From positions 4,717,001 through 4,781,000 of the forward strand of contig NW_027464589.1 in NCBI RefSeq assembly GCF_043290135.1: a stretch of 64,000 nucleotides of DNA, written 5' to 3'. The notes under the pieces are model-generated. The model did no database searches. It had not been told where the DNA came from and saw only the letters and a list, made by a program, of their open reading frames with translations. This document shows, in pieces, positions 45,590 to 57,219 of this stretch (the first letter of the stretch is position 1; each line of letters starts with the position of its first letter). Position numbers and translations under genes: made by a program. This stretch comes from Rhipicephalus microplus. Lineage: Eukaryota; Arthropoda; Arachnida; Ixodida; Ixodidae.

Positions 45590-45870
45590 CTCCAGTGAAC
45601 TTGATTCTTGTGCTGCCTCAGCCAGTGTAGATTTTCTTGTGCCAAATAATGGGCGTTTTGAAGATTAACAATTATATTTCAGCAAAACCGAGCTTCATCA
45701 ATCCAAATTATTCTGGGCAAAAAGTAATTTTCTCGACCAGTTTTGATGAGGCCCCAATTGCAGAAGTCAACTCGCCTTTCAATGTCCGCCTCATTTAGGT
45801 CCCGATGAAGGCAAACGTCAAATAAATTGAACTTCTGCTTTTGCAGCATATTTGTGACTCCTCCGACGCT
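45590..45870 (-). pseudogene. Tc1/mariner-type DDE transposase remnant
   Basis: Minus-strand translation gives VTNMLQKQKFNLFDVCLHRD, then LNEADIERRVDFCNWGLI, RIIWIDEARFC and NAHYLAQENLHWL. This follows a DDE_3-type arthropod transposase family (FCNWAL...FSDEA.F...HYWA.ENPHWLRQ). A TGA replaces the residue after DEARFC. Only this middle section is recognisable. Upstream, 45,871-46,130 may be decayed coding of the same element. Confidence 0.55.
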
Positions 45871-46359
45871 GCGAATGCATTGATCGGATGCTGAGCTGTC
45901 AAATGATGAGCTCTGACATCAAGGTTACACATGCAACAATGTCCATTTCAAAGTATTTATCACCGATTGCCTTCCTAATCTATCTCAAAAGGTGGACAAA
46001 GCCTGTTGTGCAAAAGCGTCAAAGTGGGCCTTGTTGGAAAGGGACGTTGTGGGTGGCAAGACGCAGAATAGTCTTACCACCAACAAAGCGTTGCCATTCA
46101 TTTTAGTCATTGCAAGCATCATGCCTACTTTTTTTTGGTAGAATATGACTGCTTCACACAAGAAGCAGCCATATTAGCTCGAGAGGACTCTATGTGGACT
46201 TCTTTGGTAGTCTTTCAATGCAGAGAGGCTGTGATACCGCAGGCACCCTAGTACAGGACGGTCAAGCTAACCCGTTCACAAGATGTCTCCATGTCATCTT
46301 AAGTCATAAAAGAATGTCGTGAAAAATGGTTTTGTGTTTATCAGGGCCATGCAGATGCC

Positions 46360-46595
46360 TCATGGCAAACATCTTCATTTCACCAGCCGAGAGGACAAAC
46401 GTAACTGTTATCATCTGTGCCTATGCTTCCACCCTCTCCACAAACATAACGCCACACGCAACAGACGCGTGACTTTAGGGAGGAACTTTGGGCTGACCTT
46501 CACCCTGTTGAATGAGTAATCATGCTAGAGCACTAAATATTAGAGCTTGAGGCAAGCCAGAAAAAATCTTCCAAGTGTTCTCATTCCAGTGTTTA
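46360..46595 (+). repeat. Dispersed repeat, copy 2
   Basis: Matches 39,840-40,075 in inverse orientation over its length with moderate divergence (for example GTAACTGTTATCATCTGTGC). No coding role is evident. Confidence 0.6.
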
Positions 46596-47232
46596 CACTA
46601 AGGGACCTCTTTCTGTATAGCTCTCCCTATATGTAACTCTCCACCCAAATACGCCCAATAAACTAAAAGTACACAAACACCACCGCCCACATTTTTCAAT
46701 GCAAACATGTGAACTTACCGCGCCCAGTAAAAAGTCAATTGTTAAAGTTTAGCTGCTGACAGCAATAATTATCATCTCACTTTGTGTTCCCCTGGCCTTA
46801 TTACCACAAGAGGTCTTGTGTTTTCTAGCACCTAATTAAACAAAACAAAAAAAATTCTGCAAAGCATGACTTTGAACATCCGGTATATTGCAAAGTAGTG
46901 GGGTGACAAGAGAGCCGATAGGTATGCCTTCTTCCTGGATATATACAACCGGTCAATCCATTACGTGATTTTGGGAGTGAACAACTGGGCGAGTTCATAT
47001 TGCATGATTCAAAATATAAGACACAATGAAAACGTCGCACGAAAAGGGATGCACGCACACACACACGCATGCATTGTGTATGTGAATGGCGCAAAGCGCC
47101 CTGCAGTGGGGTTCTTCGGTTTTCGACTTCTGGCTACCCGCGGGCTGCCAAAGCGCGCTTGTTTTTCTCGGGCTGCTCTGTCTCCCCCGCGGTGCACTTC
47201 CGGTTGGCGTTCGTTTTTCTCGGGTTGGACGT

Positions 47233-47267
47233 TCTGGCGACCCGTGGGTAGTCCGAGGGTCGCCAGA
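47233..47267. repeat. Inverted repeat, 11-bp arms
   Basis: TCTGGCGACCC (47,233-47,243) pairs with GGGTCGCCAGA (47,257-47,267), in a GC-rich segment with other partial repeats (TTTTTCTCGGG twice, near 47,162 and 47,215). Confidence 0.75.
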
Positions 47268-47441
47268 CGCTTTCAGGACAATTTAGTCGTGGAAGCTTTC
47301 TGGAAGGTTTCGGGCAGGTTTCCGGCTAGCAGACGCCGAAAAGGTACGATGCGCGCTCGGGGCCATTTTTGTGAGGACTCCATGGATTGTAATGTGGGCC
47401 CCTGAGTACTGCGCCTTCGCTTGTTATTACGCGTGGCGTTA

Positions 47442-48540
47442 CGGTAATTACTCTAATCTAACGCGCACCTTTTTTCCGGTTAAGCGAGTTCATAAATCGC
47501 ATGCACGTTATAATCGAGTACGAAAAAAAAATACGTTCAATCTATTGCCATCGGCAAATCAATATGGTCGCCCCCTTCGTGCGTCGGTATGGCGCGTCAG
47601 CCAATTCCGACTATGTGTTTACCATGTGCGGCACTTCGTACGTGAGCTGAAGAGTTCGTCATCTAGTAGTGCATTAGAATCGATGGCGTGGAAGGGCCGA
47701 CTCCAAAAACTAGTGCACCACGATGCCGCTTTTAAAAGAAAAGCCATCGCGTGTGCGGAAACGGACGGAAATCGGGGCGCATCGCGGTCGTTCGGAGGTC
47801 CCGAAACGTGCGTGCGGGATCGGCGGAAACAAACGCAGAAGATTGTCGACAGCAAAGCTTCACGCAAAGGCTTCAGTGGACCACAGCAGGGTCGGTTTCC
47901 GCAAATTAAAGAGCTGCTCGGCGAGTATGTGCTTGAGCGACAGAGCGGCCCGTGACGACAGAACTGCTCCAAGTGCGGGCTATGCAATTAGTCTTAGAAA
48001 AAGTTCTAATTTGGAGCCACTTTAAAGCGAGCAGGTGCTGGCTAACTAACTTTATGGAGAGGAAAGGCTTCTCCCTCCGAAGGGGAACATGCATATGCGA
48101 AAAGTTTTGCGGAGGAGTACGATGAAAAGCTTCACAGTTTTCAGAGGTTCGTCCTAAACTTGCGGCGCAAAAACAACTACCTGGTTGGGCAAATCGGGAA
48201 TGCCGATCAGACGCCTCTTTACTTCGACATGCCTGGCACCACAACCGTCGAGAAGAAGGGGGCGAAGCAAGTTCGCGTGCTGACATTGGTCCACGGTAAA
48301 ACTACAGTGACGGCAATGCTCTGTTACACGTCAGATGGGCACAAGGTTCGCCCGTACCTCATATTTAAATGGAAGACGCACCCGAAAGGAGTCGTTTTTT
48401 CGAGTGGTGTGATCGTGCGGGCCAGCGAGAAAAATGGGTGCGCGTTGCAATCGATGTCCTACGTTTTTTTTTTTATATTTTCGCGGTGGAAATCGGGTGC
48501 GCGTTACAATCGAGGGCGCGGTAGAATCGAGTAAATACGG
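47442..48540 (+). mobile_element. Pogo-like (Tc1/mariner superfamily) transposon, internally deleted
   Basis: The ends are related inverted repeats: CGGTAATTACTCTAATCTAA at the left, and at the right the inverse complement of CCGTATTTACTCGATTCTAC. TA flanks both ends (47,440-47,441 and 48,541-48,542), matching TA target duplication. The words GGGTGCGCGTT(A/G)CAATCGA occur twice near the right end (about 48,435 and 48,494), likely subterminal repeats. Coding inside is a broken transposase whose C-terminal half is lost. Confidence 0.82.
47683..48434 (+). pseudogene. Pogo-like transposase, N-terminal half
   Basis: From 47,683 the ATG frame gives HHDAAFKRKAIACAETDGNR, then a continuing helix-turn-helix of CENP-B/pogo type and KGFSGPQQGRFPQIKELLGE. 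After stops and frame changes (47,953-48,150) the DDE domain starts at 48,160: GNADQTPLYFDMPGTTTVEK with the first catalytic Asp (aligned to MDETPLYFDMP), then RVLTLVHGKTTVTAMLCYT and KVRPYLIFKWKTHPKGVVFS. It breaks off after GVIVRASEKNG. The second Asp and third acidic residue are missing, so it is inactive. Confidence 0.82.
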
Positions 48541-48542
48541 TA

Positions 48543-50511
48543 TCTTCTAAGCCTGTTCCGCTTTGCGAGTTGAGGCGATTACGAGTGGCGGCGAGTGTTT
48601 GAAGCTACTGTTCATCGCATTTGTTATGTTTCCCGTGAAGCTTCCTCCTGTGAACAACGCGGTGAACTGTTGCCTCTTGACTGCGTCGTGCACATGCCTT
48701 AAAAGTTATGTACGTAGTACACGTTCGTACGCATGCATGGAAACAACTTTGGAGGTTTTTTTTTTTTGGTAGTAGTCTTTGTGAAGCTGTGCCTGCTTTC
48801 TGTGCACTTAGCGAAGACGATTGGGATCGAACTTGCTCGCTCCGTCGTATGTTTGCGTACGTGAACCTCTTAGAACCTTTGACCTTACTACTCGATTGAT
48901 CTTCGATGATGATAGAAGGCCCTAGATTGCGACTGTTGGTAATGCTCGCTGGTCGCGAACGGCGCGCGAAGCCATTTCCATCTATGAGCCAGCATATGTG
49001 GTATAATATTATACGATACAGTGTGAGAAAAAAAAAAAAAAAAACGGAGTATGGAATCTGAAATGTATACATCCTTTCGTGGCCCATTTCATCGTTGGCT
49101 TTGTCTTTTTTCACCTCTTCGTAATAATGCCGCACAGTACGTACTATGAACTAGTACACTGAATCAAAGCTGATATACATGACATTCGTCAAGTGCCACT
49201 TAGGACTAAAAAACAGGTCAAGGCAAGTTCTAAAAATGGGTCAAGAACGTGTCATGCAAATGTTTATTTTATATACAACGCGCACTCGCGGTACCGATAC
49301 CTGCGCATATCATAAACTTTAGACAAAAACGTAAGTTGGTCAACGTGTGTTTGCGACGTATGATACGCGATAGCTGAGCTGGTATATCTCTTCAAGCTCT
49401 TTTGGTGGCACGATCACTTTCGTGTGACTTCGCGTCGTGTTAATTGTGCAGTGACTGATACATGTACTACAGAGACGTGAGCTTGTCAAGTCGTCACCGT
49501 CGCAGCAGCTCACCTTGCATTGTTCTCATGATAGCGTGCGCCAGCTGGCTGTTTCGTTTGTGGACGCGGCGAGTGATCGTGCGAGCGCACGAAGTCGTAT
49601 CCCAAATGCATACACTCGAGGATATAATTTCAGCTTTTTGGCGAGCTTAGCTACGCATTTCCAAGTGGACAATGCAGAAAAAACTAACATACAGGCGGCG
49701 CATTGTTTTGTTTGCTGCCATGACGGTAGAGTTCGTTTACCTTTACGCTGGCTGTCCTGCGTTCGATTTTGCGACCTTCGGGCTGTCCCTGGGCGTGCGC
49801 ATAGCCAGCCTACATCATTTTCTATCACAACTGGATGCAGCGGTAGCTTTCAGGGAGCCCGCGGTTTCCAGAACCAACTCAGGAATCCGAAAATTGAAGA
49901 GCCCCAGTGTCACAGACACACGCTGCAGGGTGCCTTGCATGCGTGCATGTGTGTGTGTTGTGTCCCGCTTCGTCTGACGTTTTCATTGCATCTTATATTT
50001 CGAATCATCAATACGGACTTAAGAAAAGTGCCAGCAGCTAACTTCATTGTTGCATTCCATGAAGCACTCTTTTAGATATTGTAGTAAATAAGCATGACGT
50101 ATTTGAGTAGCTTAGCTCAAGCACATCAATACTGAATGTCATGCACTCCATCAGTCCTGAGATACTGACGTCTTCCATGGTGTTTGCTGCCTTGGTGTTA
50201 GTGCACGCATGTTCTTTTTTTAACTCTTGCCTGTTTGTTTTGTTTCAGGTCACGTGTTAAATTCTGGTTTCAACGATGACATACATTTTATATACATGAG
50301 CGTGTTTTTTCTAAATAAAACTCAGTTGCTAGTAGAACCTTGTCTTGTGTTCTTAAAAAGTGCATGTTCCTCTTATGTAGTGCTTCACGATCATGAACCA
50401 ACACGCCCAAGTGGAAGTTATTCTGAACAGCTTGGGTAGTTACATAGTTTCAGTGGTTGGTTTCAAAATATTGTGATTTCTGAATGACAGAGAGGATAAG
50501 ATAGTTGTTTC
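48543..50511. other. No gene recognised
   Basis: Overlapping short frames on both strands with homopolymer runs (A near 49,030; T near 48,760). No domain, splice pair or repeat boundary was identified. Confidence 0.4.
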
Positions 50512-50739
50512 TGAGTAACGTTTAACTCAGGAACAAGACGACGATGAACACTTGGCTGGGCCTCGCCATGACGAAAGACCCCTGGCTGTTTATTTGCTGG
50601 GCTTAAGTAGCCGCGCTCACAGCGGGGAAGGGGGAAAGAAAGCAAAGGAAGGAAAGTAAAGCGCACAGAACGGTGGAGAGGAGGAGGAGACAATATCGCC
50701 TAGGGCGAATGCTGATAGCAGATAGTGCGGTCTGTTACA
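50512..50739 (-). repeat. Gypsy 3' LTR
   Basis: About 228 bp, beginning TGAGTAACGTTTAACTCAGG and ending TCTGTTACA. It is nearly identical to the other LTR, with roughly a dozen differences by eye, implying a fairly young insertion. Confidence 0.93.
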
Positions 50740-50825
50740 TCTTCTCTTCACACGCTTTCAAAACACTGATTTCTTTTGCACTCATTTACTTGATGGGAGG
50801 ATGGCTTGTAGTGAAGGCGCTTCGG

Positions 50826-53690
50826 TTAGCTGCGCTGGCGTCCTGACCTGCGCAGGCCAGCCAGTGGGCTTCCTGGAGTGTCTGGAGAAGTGGTGGCGCT
50901 ATAATCTTCTTCTGGCTGAGTTGGTTGCACCTGGTGACACCCCAGTGGGTTGTCCGGCGTGATGTTGCCGCGGTGTCCATCACTGAACTTCGTCGGGGGC
51001 CTCGCGTCGGGGTTCGGATTACCCTCGGGGCTGACCTTGTCGCCGAAGTTTTCGTGCGTTCGCAGCAAGTGCTGTCGGTTCCGTCTCAGGAGCCCATGGT
51101 CTTCGGTTCTTACCACGTATGATCGTGGTCCAGTCTCTTGTACCACTTTCGCTCAGCGTGACCAGTTTCCATGTTTGATCCGGACCACATTTCCGGCTTC
51201 CAAGGGTGGTAGTGGCCTGCCTCGGGAAGACTGTCGCTGTTTCCATACGGGTATGCCTCCGTCGACGTTGTATTCTGGAAGAGTGGCGTGCAGGCGGCGA
51301 CCTTGCAGTAGTTCTCCGGGTGAGTGACCGCTGTCAAGGGGAAAAGATCGATAAGCCAACAGACCAAGCCATACATCACCCCGGGACTCGTGGGTTTTCT
51401 TTAGAATACGCTTCACGATCTGTACCCCCTTTTCAGCTAAGCCATTTGACCGTGGGAACTCTGGACTCGAGGTGATATGCTCGAAGTCATATCGGCGCAC
51501 GAAGGACGCGAACTCTCGCGATGCAAATTGAGGCCCGTTGTCGGTACAAACTTGGTTGGGAATGCCGTATCGCGAGAAGATAGCAGATATCTTGTCGATA
51601 ACTTCCGCCCCCGTGGTACCTCTGAGTTTCTCGACGTCAGGAAAGTTCGAATGGGCATCAAACACAACTACGTAGTGTTCTCCAGCGAATGTAAATACGT
51701 CTATGCCTTCGCGATGCCACGGTCGGTCGGGCGTTGGCTCTAGCAGGAGGGGTTCACTCAGTTGACTGCGTACTTTCGACATACGCTGCACGTTCACGCT
51801 CGTTGCTCAATGTCACTGCTCATTCCCGGCCAGAAAACCAGTCTACGGGCTCTAGCTTTGCACTTGTTCATACCCAAGTGGCCTTCGTGAATTCGCTCAA
51901 GAATTTCCGCACGCATTGATTTAGGCATCACAACTTTGCAACCCTTTAGCACCACTCCATTGACCATGGATAGCTCTTCCACATACGGTTTCAGTTTGCC
52001 GTCTATTGCCATGCCATCTTCCATTTGTTTCATGGTGCGGCTGAGAAGCGGATCTTCGAGGGCTTCCTTCTGCAGCCGCAACATAGTCGCTTTGCTTATG
52101 ATGCTGGTGACTACTTGCGTTGTGTGGACGTCCACGTTCTCGACTTTGTCGCCTCCGCCAGTTGGTAGTGCGGCACGAGACAGCAGGTCTGCGAGTAACA
52201 GGTCCCCTACCAGGTACAAACTGCAACAAAAAATCATATTTGATAAGACGAATGAAAAACCGCTGTAGCCTGGGTAGCATATCTGCAATGTTCTTTTCAG
52301 CAATCGCAAGTAATGGCCTGTGATCAGTTTCTATCGTAATGCTTCGTCCATACACGAACTGATGAAATTTTTTACAAGCGAAAACAATTGCCAGTGTTTC
52401 CTTTCACTCGGCGTCAGTGCTCTTGAGGCGTAGGTCACTGGGCGCCAGTCATCCCCGTGTCTTTGCAATAAGCCAGCGCCGATACCTGTTCCTGAGGCGT
52501 CCGCAGTTATCTTAGTGTTTCTTTTTTTCATCAAAAAGAGCCAGCAACGGAGGCTTAGCGAGCGCTGCGCAGATCTGGTCCCATTCGCGCTCATGGGCTG
52601 TTGTCCATTCAAACACCGATGCTTCTTTCACCAGGCTACGCAGCAACGCCGTTTTATCACTCAAAGCTGGCAGGTATCTCCGAAAGTAGTTCACAGCCCC
52701 GAGTAATCTGCGCACACCCTGTTTATCTTTTGGGGCTGGCATGGCACGGACGCTTTCGATTAAATCGGGACTAGGACAAATTCCGTCTCTACTGATTACA
52801 TCGCCAAGGAATGCAACCTGCGTGGTGCAGAACACGCATTTAGCTGGATTAAATGTCAGCCCTTCCTCTTGCGCCCGCCTTAGCACTGCAACGACGCGTT
52901 CATCATGTTCTTCCCTTGAGTCGCCCCATATTAAAACGTCGTCTACGTAGACGCCCACTCCCGGCAGCCCTTTGAAAATCTCTGTTAGAGTCTTCTGGAA
53001 CACCTTGCTGGCTGAGGAAATTCCGAAAGGCAGACGCAAAAAACGGTACCGCCCAAATGATGTCGCAAAAGTGCATACTCGTGAAGTGGCCTCATCTAAA
53101 GGAATCTGATGAAAGCCGGCATTAGGGTCGAGCCGGGAGAAGTATTGTGCGCCTGCCAGCTCACTTTTTATGTCCTCTCGTGAAGGCATAGGATAGCGCT
53201 CCCGCTTAATGCTCCTGTTCACTGCTCTAGGGTCCATGCAAATGCGAAGGGTACCATCCTTCTTGTGCACAACTACCAGGGGGCTCACCCAGTCAGTTGG
53301 TTCATCCACCTTGACGATGATTGAGGCCTTTTCCATTAGTTGCAGTTCTTGTCGCAGGCATCCTTTCAACGCTATAGGTACTCTGCGGGCAGGCTGCACG
53401 ACTGGAACGGCATCCTCTCGTAGCACCATTTTGTAGGGTCGCCTGACGCAGCCGGTGCCGCTGAAGAGGTCAGGAAATGCAAGCTGGAATTTCGTTTGCC
53501 CATCGCCTACCTTCACGGCGTCCACCATCACCGGTACAAGACCAAACTGCTGGCATGTCTTTAAGCCAAGGATGGCTTGGCGCCCCCTTTTCACGATAAA
53601 GAATGAGACTGAATGCTGTGCTCCGCTTATCTCGAGGTCTTGGTCGCCACGCCAACGTGTTCCATTGCACTGCCGTTGTATGCGGTGAGG
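50826..53690 (-). pseudogene. Gypsy pol: protease end, RT, RNase H, integrase, C-terminal tail
   Basis: 53,594-52,512 is an open RT frame: MDPRAVNRSIKRERYPMP, YFSRLDPNAGFHQIPL (first Asp), and VGVYVDDVLIWG (catalytic YVDD). After a shift in an A-rich tract (52,525-52,535) RNase H follows (KITADASGTGIG, ETDHRPLLAI). Integrase has HEGHLGMNKCKARARRLVFW with the zinc region, GIDVFTF (first Asp), CTDNGPQF (second Asp) and SNGLAEKGVQIVKR (Glu). The tail 51,146-50,826 has SYVVRTEDHGLLRRNRQHLL, a GPY-type module. Changes of frame near 53,640, 52,530, 52,350 and 51,800 prevent full translation, but each appears to be a one- or two-base event and all catalytic residues seen are intact. Confidence 0.9.
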
Positions 53691-54637
53691 ACAGCGGCGC
53701 TCTTTCGCCGAGTGCTTGCGTGGGCGATTCGGTTGAAAAGGGTTAGGGGCAGCAAATTCGCCTGAGACCCGGTATCTACCTTGAATTGTATCTCCTCACC
53801 GGCTATTTTTCCGCGAACCATCCAATCCGCTCCTATGTCTCCGGTGACGCCGCAAATGCTGATGCCCAAGATGTCAAAATTTTCATCGCTTTCTTCGGCT
53901 TTGTGAACCTCGCTTATCTTGTGCGCATTGTTGCAGCATGCGGCGAAGTGATTTCGTTTTTTGCATGTATAACAAGTTTTTCCATACGCCGGGCACCGCT
54001 CGGGGGCATGTATTTTGTTACAATTTCGACATTGAGTTTCATTCGCAAACTTCGTGCGGTGTGTGCGGCGTGTAAAGTCAACGTGCAGGCTTTCATTTGA
54101 CCATGCTGCGCTCTGAATGGCAGCAAGCTCAGCGGCTTTGCAAATTTCTTCTGCTTTCTGCAAGTTTAAGTCTTTGTCACTCAGCAACTTTTCTCGAAGT
54201 TTCGCATTATTTGTCCCAAACACCACTTGATCCCTGATCATGGACTCTTCAAGCGTACCGAAGTTGCACAGCTTTGCTTGCTTTTTTAAGTCCCGTAGGA
54301 ACCGCTCAAAAGGCTCGGCCTCTTCCTGTGTTCGCAGTCGAAAAATGTGCCTTTCGTAGACATCATTACCCTGGTCAACACAATATTCTTCAAACTTGCG
54401 CACTAACATGTCATAATCTTCTCTGCTCTCACCTGCGGCAAACGAGAAGTTGTTGTAGACATCGAGTGCCTCGTCCCCCGCGGTGTTCAGAAGAATCGCT
54501 GCTTTTACGGCCGATGGGCGGGGCTTCTCCGGTTCCGTAGCGGTGATGAACAGCTGCAGCTTCTGCTTGAATACCAGCCAGTTTTTCCTGATGTTGCCGG
54601 ACAATTGCAGCGGTTCCGGGGGCTTGACGAGGTCCAT
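53627..54637 (-). CDS. Gypsy gag with two zinc knuckles, fused to protease start
   Basis: I start it at the ATG giving MDLVKPPEPLQLSGNIRKNW, as the frame before it is LTR-proximal leader. The capsid region has WLVFKQKLQLFITAT and AILLNTAGDEALDVYNNFSF, typical of Ty3/Gypsy gag. Nucleocapsid has CRNCNKIHAPERC and CYTCKKRNHFAACC, two zinc knuckles. Protease begins in the same frame with FKVDTGSQANLLPL. A frame break lies inside the protease (about 53,640), so gag, protease and pol were probably one continuous frame before mutation. About 336 codons remain open. Confidence 0.9.
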   Translation of the reverse strand: MDLVKPPEPLQLSGNIRKNWLVFKQKLQLFITATEPEKPRPSAVKAAILLNTAGDEALDVYNNFSFAAGESREDYDMLVRKFEEYCVDQGNDVYERHIFRLRTQEEAEPFERFLRDLKKQAKLCNFGTLEESMIRDQVVFGTNNAKLREKLLSDKDLNLQKAEEICKAAELAAIQSAAWSNESLHVDFTRRTHRTKFANETQCRNCNKIHAPERCPAYGKTCYTCKKRNHFAACCNNAHKISEVHKAEESDENFDILGISICGVTGDIGADWMVRGKIAGEEIQFKVDTGSQANLLPLTLFNRIAHASTRRKSAAVLTAYNGSAMEHVGVATKTSR

Positions 54638-54651
54638 TTCGAACGTCAGGA

Positions 54652-54666
54652 CCACTTCTGACACCA
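54652..54666 (-). other. Primer-binding site, tRNA-Leu type
   Basis: TGGTGTCAGAAGTGG immediately follows the 5' LTR. Animal leucine tRNAs end ...CCACTTCTGACA plus CCA, so complementarity is 15 bases as recalled. It would prime minus-strand DNA synthesis. Confidence 0.75.
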
Positions 54667-54892
54667 TGTAACGTTTAACTCAGAAACAAGACGACGATGA
54701 ACACTTGGCTGAGCCTCGCCATGACGAAAGACCCCTGGCCGTTTATTTGCTGGGCTTAAGTAGCCGCGCTCACAGGGGGGAAGGGGGAAAGAAAGCAAAG
54801 GAAGGAAAGTAAAGCGCACAAAACGGTAGAGAGGAGGAGGAGACAATATCGTCTAGGGCGATTGCTGATAGCAGATAGTTCGGTCTGATACA
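54667..54892 (-). repeat. Gypsy 5' LTR
   Basis: 226 bp, TGTAACGTTTAACTCAG to GGTCTGATACA, containing the conserved AGAGGAGGAGGAGACAATAT segment shared with the 3' LTR. Confidence 0.93.
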
Positions 54893-57219
54893 GAGGGGGG
54901 TAAAAGATGGTAGGCATGCAAACACGCATACAAGTGAGGAATTGAAGGAGACAGGTCTTCTTGTCTGCCGCAGGCGCACTACGACGGGAGAGAAAGTACT
55001 CACAAAATCTGGACGCCTTGTCCTAGTAGTGCGAGGCTGGACTAACAGTGGAGCCTGTGGCGGATTCGCAAGGTCCTAGACAGCATGGTTATAATTTCTA
55101 TAACTTTGATTAAAGGGCCAGTAAAAGAGCTCTGACTTTTTTTTTTTTAGCGTAAGCTACACTGGCCGAGGTTGAGCAGTTTCGCACGGCTTATGCAGAG
55201 CAGTATTGCGCATGCGTGAGGAGAAGAAACGTCACACGGCACACAGCTAGTACGCCTGAGAAAGTCTAGAAGCTTCTTAAGTGACGTGTTACTAGAGGAC
55301 TGCCGCTTCACTCGCATGAGCTCGCTCGCTAGTCCATCCTTCCATCGATTCGTCTGTCTGTGTCTATCCGCCCGTCCATCTGTCTGTTCGTCCATTAATC
55401 TGTCTGTTCATTCACGTCTATCTGCCTGTCTGTCCATCCATCCAGCAGTAAGCATGGTAACCTAATCATAGACAACCAGGAAAACTTAAGATAACCAGCT
55501 GAACTTTAGCTCACGCTACGTATAGCCTGGCATATGTTGTGCCCCTGAAGTAAGCATGCTAATTCGTAATGTACACGACGGCAATCACATTTCCTGAATA
55601 CTGCAGTGCTTTGCGCCGCGCAGATTCCCCATTTGGAGAAACAATTGCCAAGTTGTTTTCCAATGACCGACCAATCTTCCTTCTAGACACAGTGACGAAA
55701 TTGTTGCCAAAGGGCAACATTAAGCACTCCTGAGCTAGAGTTTCGCGCTGAGACGCCACTGAAGTTCAGAGAGTAACTATGTCCCCACCGCGCAATAGTT
55801 ACGGCGAGCTGTCGATTCTCTTTTATACGTGCACAATACGGGCATAACAAGCATAAAATGCATCACTTAAAGGGGAAAGCTCTTCTCAAAGTGTCCATTT
55901 AATAGGCTATCTCAGCCGCTACTGATTGACAGCTCACCCTCTCTTTCCAGTTCTCCCTCTTAAACGTCATTTTGACGTCATGAAGATGTCACAATTCTGG
56001 ATTCAAATTAGAGAAACACAATGCACTTCAATCATAAAGGAAAAAACTAAAACCGTCCAAGCACTCCATACAGATGGTTAACCGTCGAAGATGAAACATT
56101 AGACCGAAGGTGGTTGCAGACAACATAGGCGAAGCCAAAGTGTTATTCGAGAAACTCCTGCGAAAAGTGGGGCACCCGCTATTGCCCTGTTGATGCTGCT
56201 CTGCCTGCAATGCCACTTCTTTGGCTTGCCATTGTTGCTACATTAGGCTCAGAAGACTGCCCCATCCTCGGTGCACAGTTTACGTTTGCGCTTCCCCACC
56301 CAGACTTGTCCCTGAGCCCAGACTGCTGCACTGACCCAGTGAACATGAATTTTCTCACGGATCGGATGTCGGCACTGTTCTTGAGAAAGTTTCTGCTCTT
56401 CAGGTGTTTTTAGGATTCCCGCCCTCCTCATGTGCAAGTTGTAAGTTGAAACTTCTGCGCATGGCTTAGCGACATGGCTGCGGCAGCATGAACGACTTCA
56501 CTGATGGCGGAGCCAATAGCACGTGCGCTTGTGAATGACGCAGAGAATGACGTCACTAACAACGTTAGTAACGTCGCTGTCAATGGCGTGTGCTTGGGTG
56601 CGAGGTAGCCAACGACTTTACAGACAGCGCAGTCAGTGGAGACGGTTATCGTTTCTCGTCAGAAATGGTTTTCGCTTCGCCTACCTATACGTAGCTTTCG
56701 CTGTAAAAACACTTATCCAGTGGGAGGAGTCTCCTTAATGTATGTAATACTGCATGGCACAAGTGTGGAATCGTGCCAAGTGCCAAAACATGCGAATTGC
56801 ACGAGTGCGTGTTTTAAAATTATGCCAATTCACTGCAATGCGTTCTGACTTATTTAATGATCATTAGCGGCATGACCTTACGGACGCGTAGTGGGCCCTT
56901 CGCTGATTCGGGAAAAAACCATGGCGAATTGGCCACAGCCCAACTGTACTTGCAGTAGGCATTCTGGGATAATTTGAGACTGCCAATGTTTTACAAGAAG
57001 CTTTCCTTTCCTTGCGAGATGGTAGAGTGATGCCTCGAGAACTGAAGCAGCAACTGCGAAGGCCTTGCGCATGAAGGCCGAATACGTTGCACTCTTGAAG
57101 GCGGAACTGAAGTGTCCTTGAAGTGTCCTTGGCCATGAATGGTTATCGACGTCTTGCCTAGTTTAACATTGTCAAAGAACCAGCACATGCTCTTCAGCGT
57201 ACTGTAGTGAAGCACTCAC
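54893..57219. other. Probable intron sequence
   Basis: Contains a CCATCTGTCTG-type pyrimidine-rich minisatellite at about 55,333-55,443. Otherwise short frames with no family motif. No splice-bounded exon was identified here. Confidence 0.45.

Larger units (their letters stand above)
41605..45640 (-). mobile_element. Near-complete CR1/Jockey-like LINE with 2A-like motif
   Basis: Two coding regions in LINE order (ORF1 45,577-44,622; ORF2 44,621 to about 41,834) are followed by a 3' untranslated tail. The tail has the hairpin AATCACC-AAAT-GGTGATT (41,634-41,651) and a short AT-rich repeat (TAAATAAAAATAATAAATCA) at about 41,605, typical of CR1/L2-type 3' ends. Three lesions are seen: one frameshift in ORF1, the UGA at the ORF1/ORF2 junction (if that is a lesion), and one UAA near the end of ORF2. 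The 5' limit is uncertain, somewhere beyond 45,577. Confidence 0.88.
50512..54892 (-). mobile_element. Ty3/Gypsy retrotransposon, structurally complete
   Basis: LTRs at 50,512-50,739 and 54,667-54,892 bound gag, protease, RT, RNase H and integrase in Ty3/Gypsy order on the minus strand. Directly inside the 5' LTR the minus strand reads TGGTGTCAGAAGTGG, complementary to the 3' end of animal tRNA-Leu including CCA. Directly before the 3' LTR is the purine tract GTGAAGAGAAGA. Coding is interrupted by several single-base lesions. The RT wording (RLPFGISSASKVFQ) is reminiscent of the Mag lineage, a low-confidence assignment. No clear flanking target duplication was found. Confidence 0.93.

Noticed and set aside
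49515..50075. 186-codon plus-strand gene
   Set aside because: No recognisable motif, and overlapping frames of similar length on both strands.
53590..53650. Programmed gag-pol frameshift in the Gypsy at 50.5-54.9 kb
   Set aside because: The frame change falls within the protease fold rather than at a domain boundary, and no slippery heptamer was evident, so it is treated as a mutation.
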